A stretch of DNA of 64,000 nucleotides from Dickeya oryzae. Its GTDB lineage: Bacteria; Pseudomonadota; Gammaproteobacteria; Enterobacterales; Enterobacteriaceae. Below, piece by piece: positions 37,241 through 46,560 of this stretch; the first letter of the stretch is position 1; each line of letters starts with the position of its first letter. Below the pieces are notes generated by a model. That model made no database searches. It had not been told where the DNA came from and was given only the letters and a program-made list of their open reading frames with translations. The translations under genes and the position numbers were made by a program. The DNA is taken from the NCBI RefSeq assembly GCF_009372235.1, contig NZ_SULL01000021.1:35326-99325 (forward strand), given 5' to 3'.

Positions 37241-37361
37241 GTCCCTGAATCCGCGGTGCATCATGGCGCGATATTGAGGACGGTAACACAGGCAGGATGC
37301 CTTTCTCGCTTTATGGCGACGCCGACCCGCTCATCTGTTTTCCACCATCCAGACTAAACGC

Positions 37362-38228
37362 ATGCTGAACCCTGATTTTGAACGCTACTACCAGCGCATA
37401 CGTACGCAGCAAAAGCGCGAGTCACTGACATGGGCGCTGGTGCTGGCCGTGCTGTATATCGGCGCGGGCAAATTGTCCGAATTTAATCTGAACACCCTGT
37501 GGACGTCGTTCCCCCATTTTTTTGACTACCTGTCGGAAACGATGCCGGTATTGCACTGGCATCTGCTATTGGCGGATGGTCATACCGAAGGGTCACTGGC
37601 TTACTGGGGATACCGCCTGCCTATCCAGTTACCGCTGATTTGGGAAACGCTCAACCTGGCGCTGGCGGCCACGTTATTTTCGGTGGCGGCATCGGTGGTG
37701 CTGGGCTTTCTGGCTGCCGGGAATACCCAGAGCCCGCCAGGGGTGCGTTTTACTATCCGGGCGTTGGTGGCGTTTTTGCGCACCATGCCGGAACTGGCGT
37801 GGGCGGTGATGTTTGTGATGGCCTTTGGTATCGGCGTCATCCCCGGTTTTCTGGCGCTGGCGTTACACACCATTGGTAGCCTGACCAAGCTGTTTTATGA
37901 AGCGATCGAAACCGCCTCGGAACGACCGGTACGCGGGCTGGCTGCCTGTGGTGCCAGCGTATTACAGCGCATGCGCTTCGGGTTGTGGCCGCAGGTCAAA
38001 CCGATTGTGCTCTCCTACAGCTTTATGCGGCTGGAGATCAACTTCCGCCAGTCCACCATTCTTGGGCTGGTGGGGGCCGGGGGCATCGGTCAGGAACTGA
38101 TGACCAATATCAAACTGGACCGCTACGACCAGGTCAGCATCACCATGCTGCTGATTATTGTGGTGGTTTCAATGCTGGATGCGCTGTCTGGATGGTTGCG
38201 ACAGCGGGTAGTGGAGGGCAGCAAATGA
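37362..38228 (+). CDS. phnE1: Phosphonate ABC transporter permease PhnE (first)
   Basis: This 288-residue inner-membrane permease of the BPD_transp_1 family has a long N-terminal region before the first helix and about six helices. The coupling loop is visible as YEAIETASERPVRGLAACGASVLQRMRFGLWPQVKP. The final part (STILGLVGAGGIGQELM) is typical of PhnE. It is 162 bp after phnD and overlaps the second permease by 4 bp, so PhnE1 and PhnE2 probably form a heterodimer. Confidence 0.93.
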   Translation: MLNPDFERYYQRIRTQQKRESLTWALVLAVLYIGAGKLSEFNLNTLWTSFPHFFDYLSETMPVLHWHLLLADGHTEGSLAYWGYRLPIQLPLIWETLNLALAATLFSVAASVVLGFLAAGNTQSPPGVRFTIRALVAFLRTMPELAWAVMFVMAFGIGVIPGFLALALHTIGSLTKLFYEAIETASERPVRGLAACGASVLQRMRFGLWPQVKPIVLSYSFMRLEINFRQSTILGLVGAGGIGQELMTNIKLDRYDQVSITMLLIIVVVSMLDALSGWLRQRVVEGSK

Positions 38229-39121
38229 ACATGACCTCGCTGGCGTCGACGGATATCGCCGCTATCAAACAGAAACATCCCGAGCTGTTCAGCCAGCAGC
38301 GCCGTTATCTGTGGCGTGTCGGGCTGACGGGGGCCGCTGTACTGCTTTACTACGTGGTGTTTCTGGTGTTTTTCGGCATCAGTATCGAGCAGTGGGTGCG
38401 CGGCTTCGGTGAATTAGGGCGCTATTTTATGCGCATGTTCGTGTGGCACGACTTTGCCAACTGGCCGTTTGGCTACTACCTGTCACAGATATTTATCACC
38501 ATCGCGATTGTGTTCGCCGGTACGCTGACGGCCACATTGGTGGCGTTACCCCTGTCATTTCTGGCGGCCCGTAACGTGATGCACGCGCCGATCTTGCGAC
38601 CGGTGGCGTTGCTGGTGCGTCGTTTGCTGGATGTGTTACGCGGCATCGACATGGCGATATGGGGGCTTATTTTTGTGCGGGCGGTGGGCATGGGGCCGCT
38701 CTCCGGCGCGCTGGCTATTTTGATGCAGGATGCCGGTTTGCTCGGCAAGCTGTACGCCGAAGGGCATGAAGCGGTAGAACGTTCGCCGAGCCGTGGGTTG
38801 AGTGCGGTGGGGGCTAATAGCCTGCAAAAACACCGCTTCGGCATTTTCACCCAATCGTTCCCCACCTTTCTGGCGCTCAGCCTCTACCAAATGGAGTCGA
38901 ACGTGCGCTCCGCCGCCGTGCTGGGGTTTGTCGGCGCGGGCGGTATCGGGCTGGTGTATGCCGAAAACATGCGGCTATGGAACTGGGATGTGGTGATGTT
39001 CATCACCCTGATTCTGGTGGTGGTGGTGATGCTGATGGATGTGTTATCCGCCCATTTGCGCCAGCGTTATATCATCGGCAAACCGTTGCCGTTGTTTGAG
39101 CCGGAATCGTCGTCACACTAA
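38225..39121 (+). CDS. phnE2: Phosphonate ABC transporter permease PhnE (second)
   Basis: This second PhnE-type permease, 298 residues, starts at 38225 in an ATGA overlap with phnE1. The frame is open further upstream but inside phnE1. The coupling loop is YAEGHEAVERSPSRGLSAVGANSLQKHRFGIF and the end segment is RSAAVLGFVGAGGIGLVYAENM. Two dissimilar PhnE in tandem occur in several proteobacteria. A terminator follows. Confidence 0.93.
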   Translation: MNMTSLASTDIAAIKQKHPELFSQQRRYLWRVGLTGAAVLLYYVVFLVFFGISIEQWVRGFGELGRYFMRMFVWHDFANWPFGYYLSQIFITIAIVFAGTLTATLVALPLSFLAARNVMHAPILRPVALLVRRLLDVLRGIDMAIWGLIFVRAVGMGPLSGALAILMQDAGLLGKLYAEGHEAVERSPSRGLSAVGANSLQKHRFGIFTQSFPTFLALSLYQMESNVRSAAVLGFVGAGGIGLVYAENMRLWNWDVVMFITLILVVVVMLMDVLSAHLRQRYIIGKPLPLFEPESSSH

Positions 39122-39193
39122 TTCATCGCCACACTTATTATCGTCACACTCATCATCAGTCATACTGAGCTGACGGACTTATCTGTTTGTTAT

Positions 39194-39230
39194 AATGCCG
39201 GTTTTCTATAGGGGAACCGGCATTTTTATT
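39194..39230 (+). terminator. Terminator after the phn locus
   Basis: AATGCCGGTT, 11 nt, AACCGGCATT is followed by TTTATT. The perfect 10-bp stem and T-run separate phn from the siderophore locus. The rest of the gap to 39477 shows no gene. Confidence 0.9.
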
Positions 39231-39477
39231 ATCCCATTCGATTATTCACCTTGCGGGATATCGCAACGATAGACCTGAATACTACTCAGTCGATTACTGT
39301 GATATTCATCACAAAAATGAGTTCATGTCCGGCCTGCTCGCCTCGTGTATTTTGCCCCTATCTTGCCGCAAAAAACCCTCTTGCCACCTGCGATTAGTGA
39401 GCATTCTTTCAATGTTTGTAAGGATTTGGTTATGAAGACTGTCATTTAAATAACACTTGAGTATCACTATTCTTAAT

Positions 39478-39496
39478 GATAATTATTGTCATTATC
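39478..39496 (+). promoter_or_regulatory. Fur box of the achromobactin locus
   Basis: GATAATTATTGTCATTATC matches the 19-bp Fur consensus at 16 of 19 positions. It lies 22 bp before the acsF start, so bound Fur would block the promoter in iron-replete cells. Confidence 0.85.
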
Positions 39497-39518
39497 AATA
39501 TCACGGAGGGTGAGGGCG

Positions 39519-40913
39519 ATGTCAGAGACACAGTGGGCGGTAATGGATGCGGCGGTGATGGAGAGTGGGCAGAGAACCAATGCCGATTATCTGGAGCGTC
39601 AAAGACGGTTTGAATCCAATGTGCGCAGTTATCCGCGCAAATTACCGCTGGTCATCCAGCAAGCACAGGGTGTGTGGGTGACGGATGTGGACGGCAACCG
39701 GTATCTGGATTGTCTGGCAGGGGCGGGGACGCTGGCGCTAGGACATAACCACCCGGAGGTTGTCGCCAGTATTCAGGCATTTCTGGCATCGGGCTTGCCG
39801 ATGCACACGCTGGATCTCACCACGCCGCTAAAAGATGCCTTCTGCGAAACCTTGCTGGCGCTGTTGCCGGGCGGTGAAAGCCAGTACTGCCTGCAATTTT
39901 GCGGCCCCTCGGGGGCAGATGCGGTTGAAGCGGCGCTGAAGCTGGCGAAAACCTATACCGGTCGGGGCGGCATTATCAGCTTCTCCGGCGGTTATCACGG
40001 CATGACGCACGGTGCCCTGGCCGTGACCGGCAATATCGGCCCGAAAGAGGCCGTACAGAATCTCATGCCCGGGGTTCAATTCCTGCCGTATCCCCATGAA
40101 TACCGCTGCCCGTTGGGGATTGGCGGTGACGCGGGTGTTGAGGCACTCAGTCGCTATTTCACCGGGTTTATCGATGATGTCGAGCGCGGTATGTCACTGC
40201 CGGCGGCGGTTATCGTTGAAGCGGTGCAGGGTGAGGGAGGTGTTAACCCGGCGCCGGTACGCTGGCTGCAAACGCTGCGCGAGGTGACGCGCCGTCACGG
40301 CATCCTGCTGATCGTAGATGAAGTACAGGCCGGGTTTGCCCGCACCGGCAGTATGTTCGCCTTTGAACAGGCGGGTATTGAGCCGGATATCGTCGTGATG
40401 TCGAAAGCGGTGGGCGGTGGTTTACCGATGGCGGTGCTGGGCATTCGACGCGAGTTTGACGTCTGGAAACCGGGTACTCACACCGGCACTTTCCGGGGCA
40501 ACCAGATGGCGATGGCGACCGGGAAAACCACCATTGATATTTTGCTGCGCGACAAACTGGCGGCGCAGGCGGCGGCGCGCGGTGAATGGCTCAAGCAGCA
40601 GTTCATGCAGATGCAGCCACGCTTCCCTTGTCTGGGACAGGTGCGTGGCCGTGGCCTGATGCTGGGCATCGAAATTGTTGATGAGCGTCAGCCCGTGCAG
40701 GCCGGTGGTTGCTACCCGCTGGATGCCGACCTGGCCGCCGCTATCCAACAGCACTGTTTCCGGCAGGGGCTGTTGCTGGAGCGGGGAGGCCGACAGGGTA
40801 ATGTGGTCAGGTTGCTGCCACCCCTGATTATTACCGAAGAACAGTGTCGCAGCGTTGTGGCACGTTTTGAGCAGGCGTTAACTGACGCGGTGGCGCAAAT
40901 CCGCCATCGGTAA
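39519..40913 (+). CDS. acsF: Diaminobutyrate-2-oxoglutarate aminotransferase of achromobactin synthesis
   Basis: This class-III PLP aminotransferase of 464 residues forms L-2,4-diaminobutyrate from aspartate semialdehyde. Motifs are [46 protein letters not shown] and [13 protein letters not shown] with the PLP lysine. The start at 39519 has GGAGGGTGAGG upstream; the longer frame would begin inside the Fur box. It is the first gene of the Fur-regulated unit. Diaminobutyrate is a building block of achromobactin. Confidence 0.93.
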   Translation: MSETQWAVMDAAVMESGQRTNADYLERQRRFESNVRSYPRKLPLVIQQAQGVWVTDVDGNRYLDCLAGAGTLALGHNHPEVVASIQAFLASGLPMHTLDLTTPLKDAFCETLLALLPGGESQYCLQFCGPSGADAVEAALKLAKTYTGRGGIISFSGGYHGMTHGALAVTGNIGPKEAVQNLMPGVQFLPYPHEYRCPLGIGGDAGVEALSRYFTGFIDDVERGMSLPAAVIVEAVQGEGGVNPAPVRWLQTLREVTRRHGILLIVDEVQAGFARTGSMFAFEQAGIEPDIVVMSKAVGGGLPMAVLGIRREFDVWKPGTHTGTFRGNQMAMATGKTTIDILLRDKLAAQAAARGEWLKQQFMQMQPRFPCLGQVRGRGLMLGIEIVDERQPVQAGGCYPLDADLAAAIQQHCFRQGLLLERGGRQGNVVRLLPPLIITEEQCRSVVARFEQALTDAVAQIRHR

Positions 40914-41079
40914 TTCGGCGTGAATAGCCCGTCATGATCCCAAAAGCAAAATAATAAAAGCTGATTGCTGGCGGCGTTATTACGGGCATCACCTTGGGCT
41001 GAGCAGATTATTTAATGATATGTGCTGGTGGGAACATCAGCGTTTTATTGACTGGGAAAATAATAATGAGGTTGCAGGA

Positions 41080-43194
41080 ATGAAGGTTCGGGCATTATAT
41101 GCGTTGACGCCATTATTTTTATTTACACAGGCTGACGCGGCAGATAGTACAAATAAAAATGACAGTGAAATGGTGGTCACGGCGTCCCGAACGGATACCG
41201 AAAAAAAAGAGTCGCCTCAGGTTGTAACCATTATTACTAAAGAACAGATTGAACAGCAGCGACAAATTACCAGTGATTCTTCCCAGATATTAAGTAATTT
41301 ATTACCGGCAATGGCACCGAGCCGCCAGAAAATGAGCGGTAGCGGTGAAACATTCCGTGGTCGCGCGCCGTTGATCATGGTCGACGGCATTCCGCAGTCG
41401 AACCCGTTACGCCCCACCGGGCGTGAAATGCACACCATTGATTTCTCGATGGTAGACCACATCGAAGTGATTCACGGTGCCAGTGCCAGCAATGGTATCG
41501 GTGCGACCGGTGGCGTTATCAATATTATCACTCGCCGCCCGGAGCCGGGCTCGTTTAACCAGCACTTCAGCGTGGAAACCACCTCGCCGACGAAAGTCAG
41601 CTCAGACACCATGAGCTACAAAACCACTTACGGGTTCAGTGGCCGCGAAGAGTATCTGGATTATCTGTTCTCCGTCAGTTATGAAGATCAGGGGCTGTTT
41701 CTGGACGGAAAAGATCGCCCGATTGGGGTGGATAATACCCAGGGCGACCTGATGGATTCGCGCGCCTATGACGTGATAGCGAAGGTCGGCTACTGGCTGG
41801 ATGATGACCAGCGAGTCCAGTTCAGCCTCAACCGTTATCAAATAAAAGGCAAGATGAACTATCTGGGCATTGCCGGTGACCGCGATAAAGGTATCCCAGC
41901 CACGTCCATATCCGGGCGTCCGGTCGGCGATGCGCCGATGAACAGCGTCTGGACTACCAGCGCTACCTACGATAATTACAATCTGGCGGGCATGAAACTG
42001 AACTCGCTGGTGTATTACCAGAATTACGAGTCGTTGTTCGGCGCAGATAACTCCGCCTCTTTCCAGGATGTCCGCATTGCGCCGCGGAATAAGCTCTATG
42101 ACCAGTCACGGGTGACCTCCAGCCGTTACGGTAGCAAAGTGGCGCTGACCAAAGACGATATCTGGGATGACTACCTGAAAGCGACCGTGGGCTTCGATAC
42201 CCTGTTTGATACCGGCAAGCAGGATTTCTGGCTGACCAAGCGCATCTATGCACCGCAGATGAAATACACCGATCTGTCGCCGTTTATGCAGTGGGATATT
42301 CAGCCGGTCGACTCACTGAAAATTACCACCGGGGTGCGCTATGAGTACGCCCGACTGGACATCGACAGTTTCCGGACGGTGGCGGCCAGTACCGCCAAAG
42401 CGCCGAATAACAGCGTGGATGTACAGGGCGGTCGGCTGAGTTTCAACAAGACGCTGTATAACGTGGGCGCAGTATGGACCACGCCGTATCAGCCGTTAAG
42501 TCTGTTTGCCAACTATTCACAAGGCTTTGGTATTCCTGACGTGGGCCGCCGCTTGCGCGACATTAAAATCCCTAATAAGTCGGTCAACATGTTGCTGCTG
42601 GAACCGATTGTCACGGATAACGTGGAAACCGGCTTCCGTATCCAGAAAGACCCGGTGGAGTTTGAACTGAGTTACTATCGCTCGACATCCAAGCTGGGCG
42701 AACGCGTAGTGGATGTCAACGGCACCTTCCAGAGCCAGCGTCAGAAAACCCGTATCGACGGTATCGAAACCTCATTGGGTTACAAAGTGAATGACGATCA
42801 CCGCCTGAAAGTCGGTTATTCCCATATTCAGGGGTGGTTCGACAGCGATGGCAACGGCAGCCTGGACAGCAAGCTGGACGGCTTAAATATTCCGCCGGAT
42901 CGCCTGACCGCCAGCTGGTCTGCCAACTGGACGCCGCAGTGGTCTTCCTTTATTCAGGCCAATTACGCCTTCGACAGAATTATGGATAACCGTCAGAAGG
43001 ACTTTAACGGTTATTTACTGGTGGATGCCGCCGTCGGTTATAAATTGCCGAAAGGCAGAATTAATCTGGCGGTCTCTAATTTGTTTGATAAGGAGTACAT
43101 CACGTATTACTCGCAAAGCGCGATTGAGAACTCCCTGCGTTATTTCTCCGGTCGGGGAAGAACCGTGACGTTAGGCTATAGCGTTGACTTTTAA
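41080..43194 (+). CDS. acr: TonB-dependent ferric-achromobactin receptor
   Basis: This outer-membrane receptor has 704 residues. The signal peptide MKVRALYALTPLFLFTQADA precedes a TonB box SEMVVTASR. The plug domain follows (IIMVDGIPQSNP-type and GASASNGIGATGGVINIITRRPE), then a long beta barrel ending GRTVTLGYSVDF with a terminal Phe. The start at 41080 is preferred: GAGG lies upstream and the protein then begins with the signal peptide. The frame to 41020 adds untypical residues. It lies between acsF and acsD as in known achromobactin loci. Confidence 0.93.
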   Translation: MKVRALYALTPLFLFTQADAADSTNKNDSEMVVTASRTDTEKKESPQVVTIITKEQIEQQRQITSDSSQILSNLLPAMAPSRQKMSGSGETFRGRAPLIMVDGIPQSNPLRPTGREMHTIDFSMVDHIEVIHGASASNGIGATGGVINIITRRPEPGSFNQHFSVETTSPTKVSSDTMSYKTTYGFSGREEYLDYLFSVSYEDQGLFLDGKDRPIGVDNTQGDLMDSRAYDVIAKVGYWLDDDQRVQFSLNRYQIKGKMNYLGIAGDRDKGIPATSISGRPVGDAPMNSVWTTSATYDNYNLAGMKLNSLVYYQNYESLFGADNSASFQDVRIAPRNKLYDQSRVTSSRYGSKVALTKDDIWDDYLKATVGFDTLFDTGKQDFWLTKRIYAPQMKYTDLSPFMQWDIQPVDSLKITTGVRYEYARLDIDSFRTVAASTAKAPNNSVDVQGGRLSFNKTLYNVGAVWTTPYQPLSLFANYSQGFGIPDVGRRLRDIKIPNKSVNMLLLEPIVTDNVETGFRIQKDPVEFELSYYRSTSKLGERVVDVNGTFQSQRQKTRIDGIETSLGYKVNDDHRLKVGYSHIQGWFDSDGNGSLDSKLDGLNIPPDRLTASWSANWTPQWSSFIQANYAFDRIMDNRQKDFNGYLLVDAAVGYKLPKGRINLAVSNLFDKEYITYYSQSAIENSLRYFSGRGRTVTLGYSVDF

Positions 43195-43201
43195 TTCATG
43201 T

Positions 43202-43217
43202 CCCGCCGAAAGGCGGG
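43202..43217 (+). terminator. Hairpin after acr
   Basis: CCCGCC, GAAA, GGCGGG is a 6-bp stem with a stable tetraloop 7 bp after the acr stop. It is followed by cattattcagtt, a weak T-rich tail, so it may attenuate rather than end transcription into acsD. Confidence 0.5.
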
Positions 43218-43233
43218 GCATTATTCAGTTATA

Positions 43234-43360
43234 TATACCCTAAATAATTCGAGTTGCAGGAAGACGGCAAGAGAGTGAATCCCGATGAGCTTACACAGGT
43301 AAGTGATTCGGGTGAATGAACGCAGCCAACACATCTGCAACTTGAATTATGACGGGTATA
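43234..43360. repeat. ERIC element, standard 127 bp
   Basis: Bounded by TATACCC and GGGTATA, exactly 127 bp, with the core GAGCTTACACAGGTAAGTGA and the paired arms AATTCGAGTTGCAG / CTGCAACTTGAATT. It sits between acr and acsD, inside what should be one operon. Confidence 0.95.
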
Positions 43361-43421
43361 TTCAGGATAGTTAACCGTCGCCACGACATCACCGGCCGAT
43401 TGTTATTCTTATGGAGCAGAG

Positions 43422-45314
43422 ATGAACAACCTTAATCATGATGCCTTGTCCAGAATGATAAGCGAAAAAGCAGCCCTGCATGGGTTACTGAATTGTCTTA
43501 TCAAAGAGTTCGCCATACCGGAAGGGTATGTGCGATATGAATGGCCAGACGAAATGAAAGGGATCCCGCCGGGGGCCTATTTTGATGGTGCGGACTGGAA
43601 AGGTATTCCGATGGTGCTCGGTTTACCCGACTCACTGCAATTATTTGTCATGGTGGACCGCCGTGATACGTTCGGCAGTCAGCACTATCTGTCTGATGTC
43701 TATCTGCGCCAGTCACAAGGCGACTGGCACTGCCCCGATTTTGAACGTGTGATTGCCCGCATACTGGCAGCCTGCGAACACATTGCCGGGAGAAAAAACC
43801 CGGAATTGTACGAGCAGATTCTGCAGAGCAGGCAATTGGTCGGTGCGATTGTCAGCCACAACCAGCGCCAGCAAACAGACGCACCGCTACAGCACTACCT
43901 GCACAGCGAGCAAGGGTTGTGGTTCGGCCACCCCAGCCACCCTGCGCCCAAGGCACGCCTGTGGCCTGCACATCTCGGCCAGGAGCAGTGGGCACCGGAA
44001 TTTCAGGCCAGGGCGGCGTTGCATCAGTTCGAGGTGCCAACAGAAGGCTTACACATTGGTGCCAACGGCCTGACGCCGCAACAGGTGCTGGAGGGGTTTG
44101 CTGATCAAGGCCCAGCGGCACCGGGGCGCGCCATCATCTGTATGCATCCGGTGCAGGCACAACTGTTTATGCAGGACGCCCGCGTACAGCAGTTACTGCA
44201 AGACGAGGTGATCCGCGATCTGGGGCAAAGCGGGCGTGTCGCCAGCCCGACCGCGTCTATCCGCACCTGGTTTATCGAAGACCATGATTACTTTATCAAA
44301 GGCTCGCTGAACGTGCGCATCACCAACTGTGTGCGTAAAAACGCCTGGTACGAGCTGGAAAGCACGGTGCTGATCGACCGGCTGTTCCGCCAGTTACTGG
44401 CGCAGCAGGCCGATACGCTGGGTGGTCTGACGGCGGCGGCCGAACCGGGTGTGGTGAGCTGGAGCCCGGTTGGTGTCAGCGAATCGGACCAATACTGGTT
44501 TCGCGAGCAAACCGGCGGCATTCTGCGTGAGAACTTCTGTCGCCGTACCGGTGCGCAGCACAGCATCATGGCCGGTACGCTGTTTGCCCGTGGCGTCGAT
44601 TTACAGCCGATGATTCATACTTTCCTGCGCACACACTACGGTGCGGCGCTGGATGACAACACGTTGTTGTACTGGTTTGACGACTATCAGACGCGGTTAC
44701 TGCGACCGGTATTGTCACTGTTCTTCAATCACGGTGTGGTGATGGAACCGCATCTGCAAAATAGCGTGCTGGTGCATCAACAAGGGCGACCACATCAGGT
44801 GTTGCTGCGCGATTTCGAAGGGGTGAAGCTGACCGACGATCGCGGTATCCACGCGATTCCTGACGATATACACCCACGCGTGCGCCAGTCGTTGCTGTAT
44901 TCCCGCGAGCAGGGTTGGAACCGCATCATGTACTGCCTGTTCATCAACCACCTGTCAGAAGCCATTCTGGCGTTGAGTCATGGTCGTGCCCATCTGGCAC
45001 CGCTGATGTGGCAACGGGTCCGACAGCAACTGCGTGCCATTCAGGCGGAACTGCGCCAACCGGCACCGGAGCTGGAAGCGTTGATCGCTGGTGCGCCGGT
45101 GGCATGTAAAACCAACCTCAAGGTGCGGCTGGCAGCCGAGGCCGATCGTCAGGCCAGCTACGTCCAGTTGCCGTCCCCCTGGGGCGAGACTGCGCACCCG
45201 AGTAAGGTGGCAGGCTACGGCGAAGCGTGGCATACGGCGGGGCAGCATAACTCAAGGCGGCATGATTCGCTCGCGCAGAGTGAGGTACAGCAGCATGAGG
45301 TGCAGCATGGGTAA
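43422..45314 (+). CDS. acsD: NIS siderophore synthetase AcsD (type A)
   Basis: This IucA/IucC-family synthetase of 630 residues adenylates citrate and joins it to L-serine, an early step of achromobactin synthesis. The key motif GHPSHPAPKAR is at residues 169-179, with His170 matching the citrate-binding histidine known for AcsD. The ATP and citrate contacts SPTASIRT near residue 280 and NCVRKNAWYELES near residue 305 are present. The C-terminal FhuF-like thumb holds LHQNSVLVHQ-type residues. It overlaps acsE by 8 bp. Confidence 0.95.
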   Translation: MNNLNHDALSRMISEKAALHGLLNCLIKEFAIPEGYVRYEWPDEMKGIPPGAYFDGADWKGIPMVLGLPDSLQLFVMVDRRDTFGSQHYLSDVYLRQSQGDWHCPDFERVIARILAACEHIAGRKNPELYEQILQSRQLVGAIVSHNQRQQTDAPLQHYLHSEQGLWFGHPSHPAPKARLWPAHLGQEQWAPEFQARAALHQFEVPTEGLHIGANGLTPQQVLEGFADQGPAAPGRAIICMHPVQAQLFMQDARVQQLLQDEVIRDLGQSGRVASPTASIRTWFIEDHDYFIKGSLNVRITNCVRKNAWYELESTVLIDRLFRQLLAQQADTLGGLTAAAEPGVVSWSPVGVSESDQYWFREQTGGILRENFCRRTGAQHSIMAGTLFARGVDLQPMIHTFLRTHYGAALDDNTLLYWFDDYQTRLLRPVLSLFFNHGVVMEPHLQNSVLVHQQGRPHQVLLRDFEGVKLTDDRGIHAIPDDIHPRVRQSLLYSREQGWNRIMYCLFINHLSEAILALSHGRAHLAPLMWQRVRQQLRAIQAELRQPAPELEALIAGAPVACKTNLKVRLAAEADRQASYVQLPSPWGETAHPSKVAGYGEAWHTAGQHNSRRHDSLAQSEVQQHEVQHG

Positions 45315-46560
45315 GCTGCCACAGCCTGTTCGCCAGTTGATCGTTCGCCTGCAACAGCAGCACCGCGATCCGCTGGCCGCGTTTGTCTATGACCTGGCGG
45401 CATTGCGTCAACACGTCAGCGAGGTGATGGCGGCGTTGCCACCCGGTGTCGAACTCTATTACGCCATCAAGGCCAACAGCGAAAAACCGATTCTGGATGC
45501 CATCGCACCGCTGGTTCATGGGTTTGAGATTTCCTCCGGCGGGGAAATCGACCGTGTGGCCGGATGCGCCACCGCGAAACCGTTTGTGTTCTCCGGGCCG
45601 GGCAAGCTGGATTCTGATTTTGACCTGGCGCTGGAACACGGGGTGGAGGCGGTCCATGTGGAAAGCCGTCATGAGATAGCTCGCCTGCAACAGCGAGCGC
45701 AACAACACGGCGTGGTTCAGCCGGTGTTCATCCGTATCAACCCGGAACTGGCGTCGTCGCTGACCAGCAAACTGGCGATGGCCGGTACGCCGACACCGTT
45801 CGGCATAGATGAGGCAGACCTGCCGGATGCGGTGCGTGACGTGGATAACGCCAGCCACCTGCAACTTAAAGGGTTCCACGTGCATGCCATGTCGCACCAG
45901 ATGAGTGTGGAGCGGCATCAGCAATTGCTGGATCTGTACCTGACGCGCTGGCCGCAGTGGAAAGCGTTGTCTGCCTATCCACAACAGATTACCCACCTCA
46001 ATGTCGGGGGTGGTATTGGCGTGCCGTACCTGACGCCGGAGCGTTTCGACTGGTCAACATTGTGTGACTACCTGCGTGTGCGGCTGGCGCAACAGCCGGA
46101 TGTACCGGTGGTTCGCTTTGAGCCGGGGCGGTTTATCAGCGCGTATTGTGGCTATTACGCCATCGAAGTGTTGGATAAGAAACGCAGCCACGGTAAGCAT
46201 TTTCTGGTGTGTCGCGGCGGTACGCATCAGTTCCGCCTGCCGGTGGCGCAAGGGCATGACCACCCCATCATCCATCTGCCGTTAGCACCCGCGCAGCCAG
46301 CAGGGGAAACGCGCGACTGGACAGTCGTCGGCCAGCTCTGTACGCCGAAAGATGTACTCAGCCGTGACCAGCGCCTGACCGACGTGAATATCGGTGACCT
46401 GCTGGTGCTGCCGCTGGCCGGGGCCTATGGCTACAACATTTCGCATGCCGATTTTCTGTGTCACCCCCGTCCTGCGCAGTATTTCATCACCGACGCCGGG
46501 GTTATCACGGCGGACGGGTCGAGCGTAGACATAACCGGAGCGGTGGACCGTGTCGACTAG
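45307..46560 (+). CDS. acsE: PLP-dependent decarboxylase AcsE
   Basis: This fold-type III decarboxylase of 417 residues, related to diaminopimelate and ornithine decarboxylases, has PLP lysine Lys55 in YYAIKANSEKP. The phosphate loop is HLNVGGGIGVPY and the substrate-side motifs are FEPGRFISAYCG and VGQLCTPKDVLSRD with the catalytic cysteine. It is thought to decarboxylate O-citryl-serine to O-citryl-ethanolamine. The start at 45307 has GAGGTGC upstream; the frame is open further into acsD. It overlaps yhcA by 11 bp. Confidence 0.92.
   Translation: MGKLPQPVRQLIVRLQQQHRDPLAAFVYDLAALRQHVSEVMAALPPGVELYYAIKANSEKPILDAIAPLVHGFEISSGGEIDRVAGCATAKPFVFSGPGKLDSDFDLALEHGVEAVHVESRHEIARLQQRAQQHGVVQPVFIRINPELASSLTSKLAMAGTPTPFGIDEADLPDAVRDVDNASHLQLKGFHVHAMSHQMSVERHQQLLDLYLTRWPQWKALSAYPQQITHLNVGGGIGVPYLTPERFDWSTLCDYLRVRLAQQPDVPVVRFEPGRFISAYCGYYAIEVLDKKRSHGKHFLVCRGGTHQFRLPVAQGHDHPIIHLPLAPAQPAGETRDWTVVGQLCTPKDVLSRDQRLTDVNIGDLLVLPLAGAYGYNISHADFLCHPRPAQYFITDAGVITADGSSVDITGAVDRVD

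Noticed and set aside
44288..45248. Minus-strand frames inside acsD
   Set aside because: Antisense shadows; the sense strand encodes a complete synthetase with all motifs.
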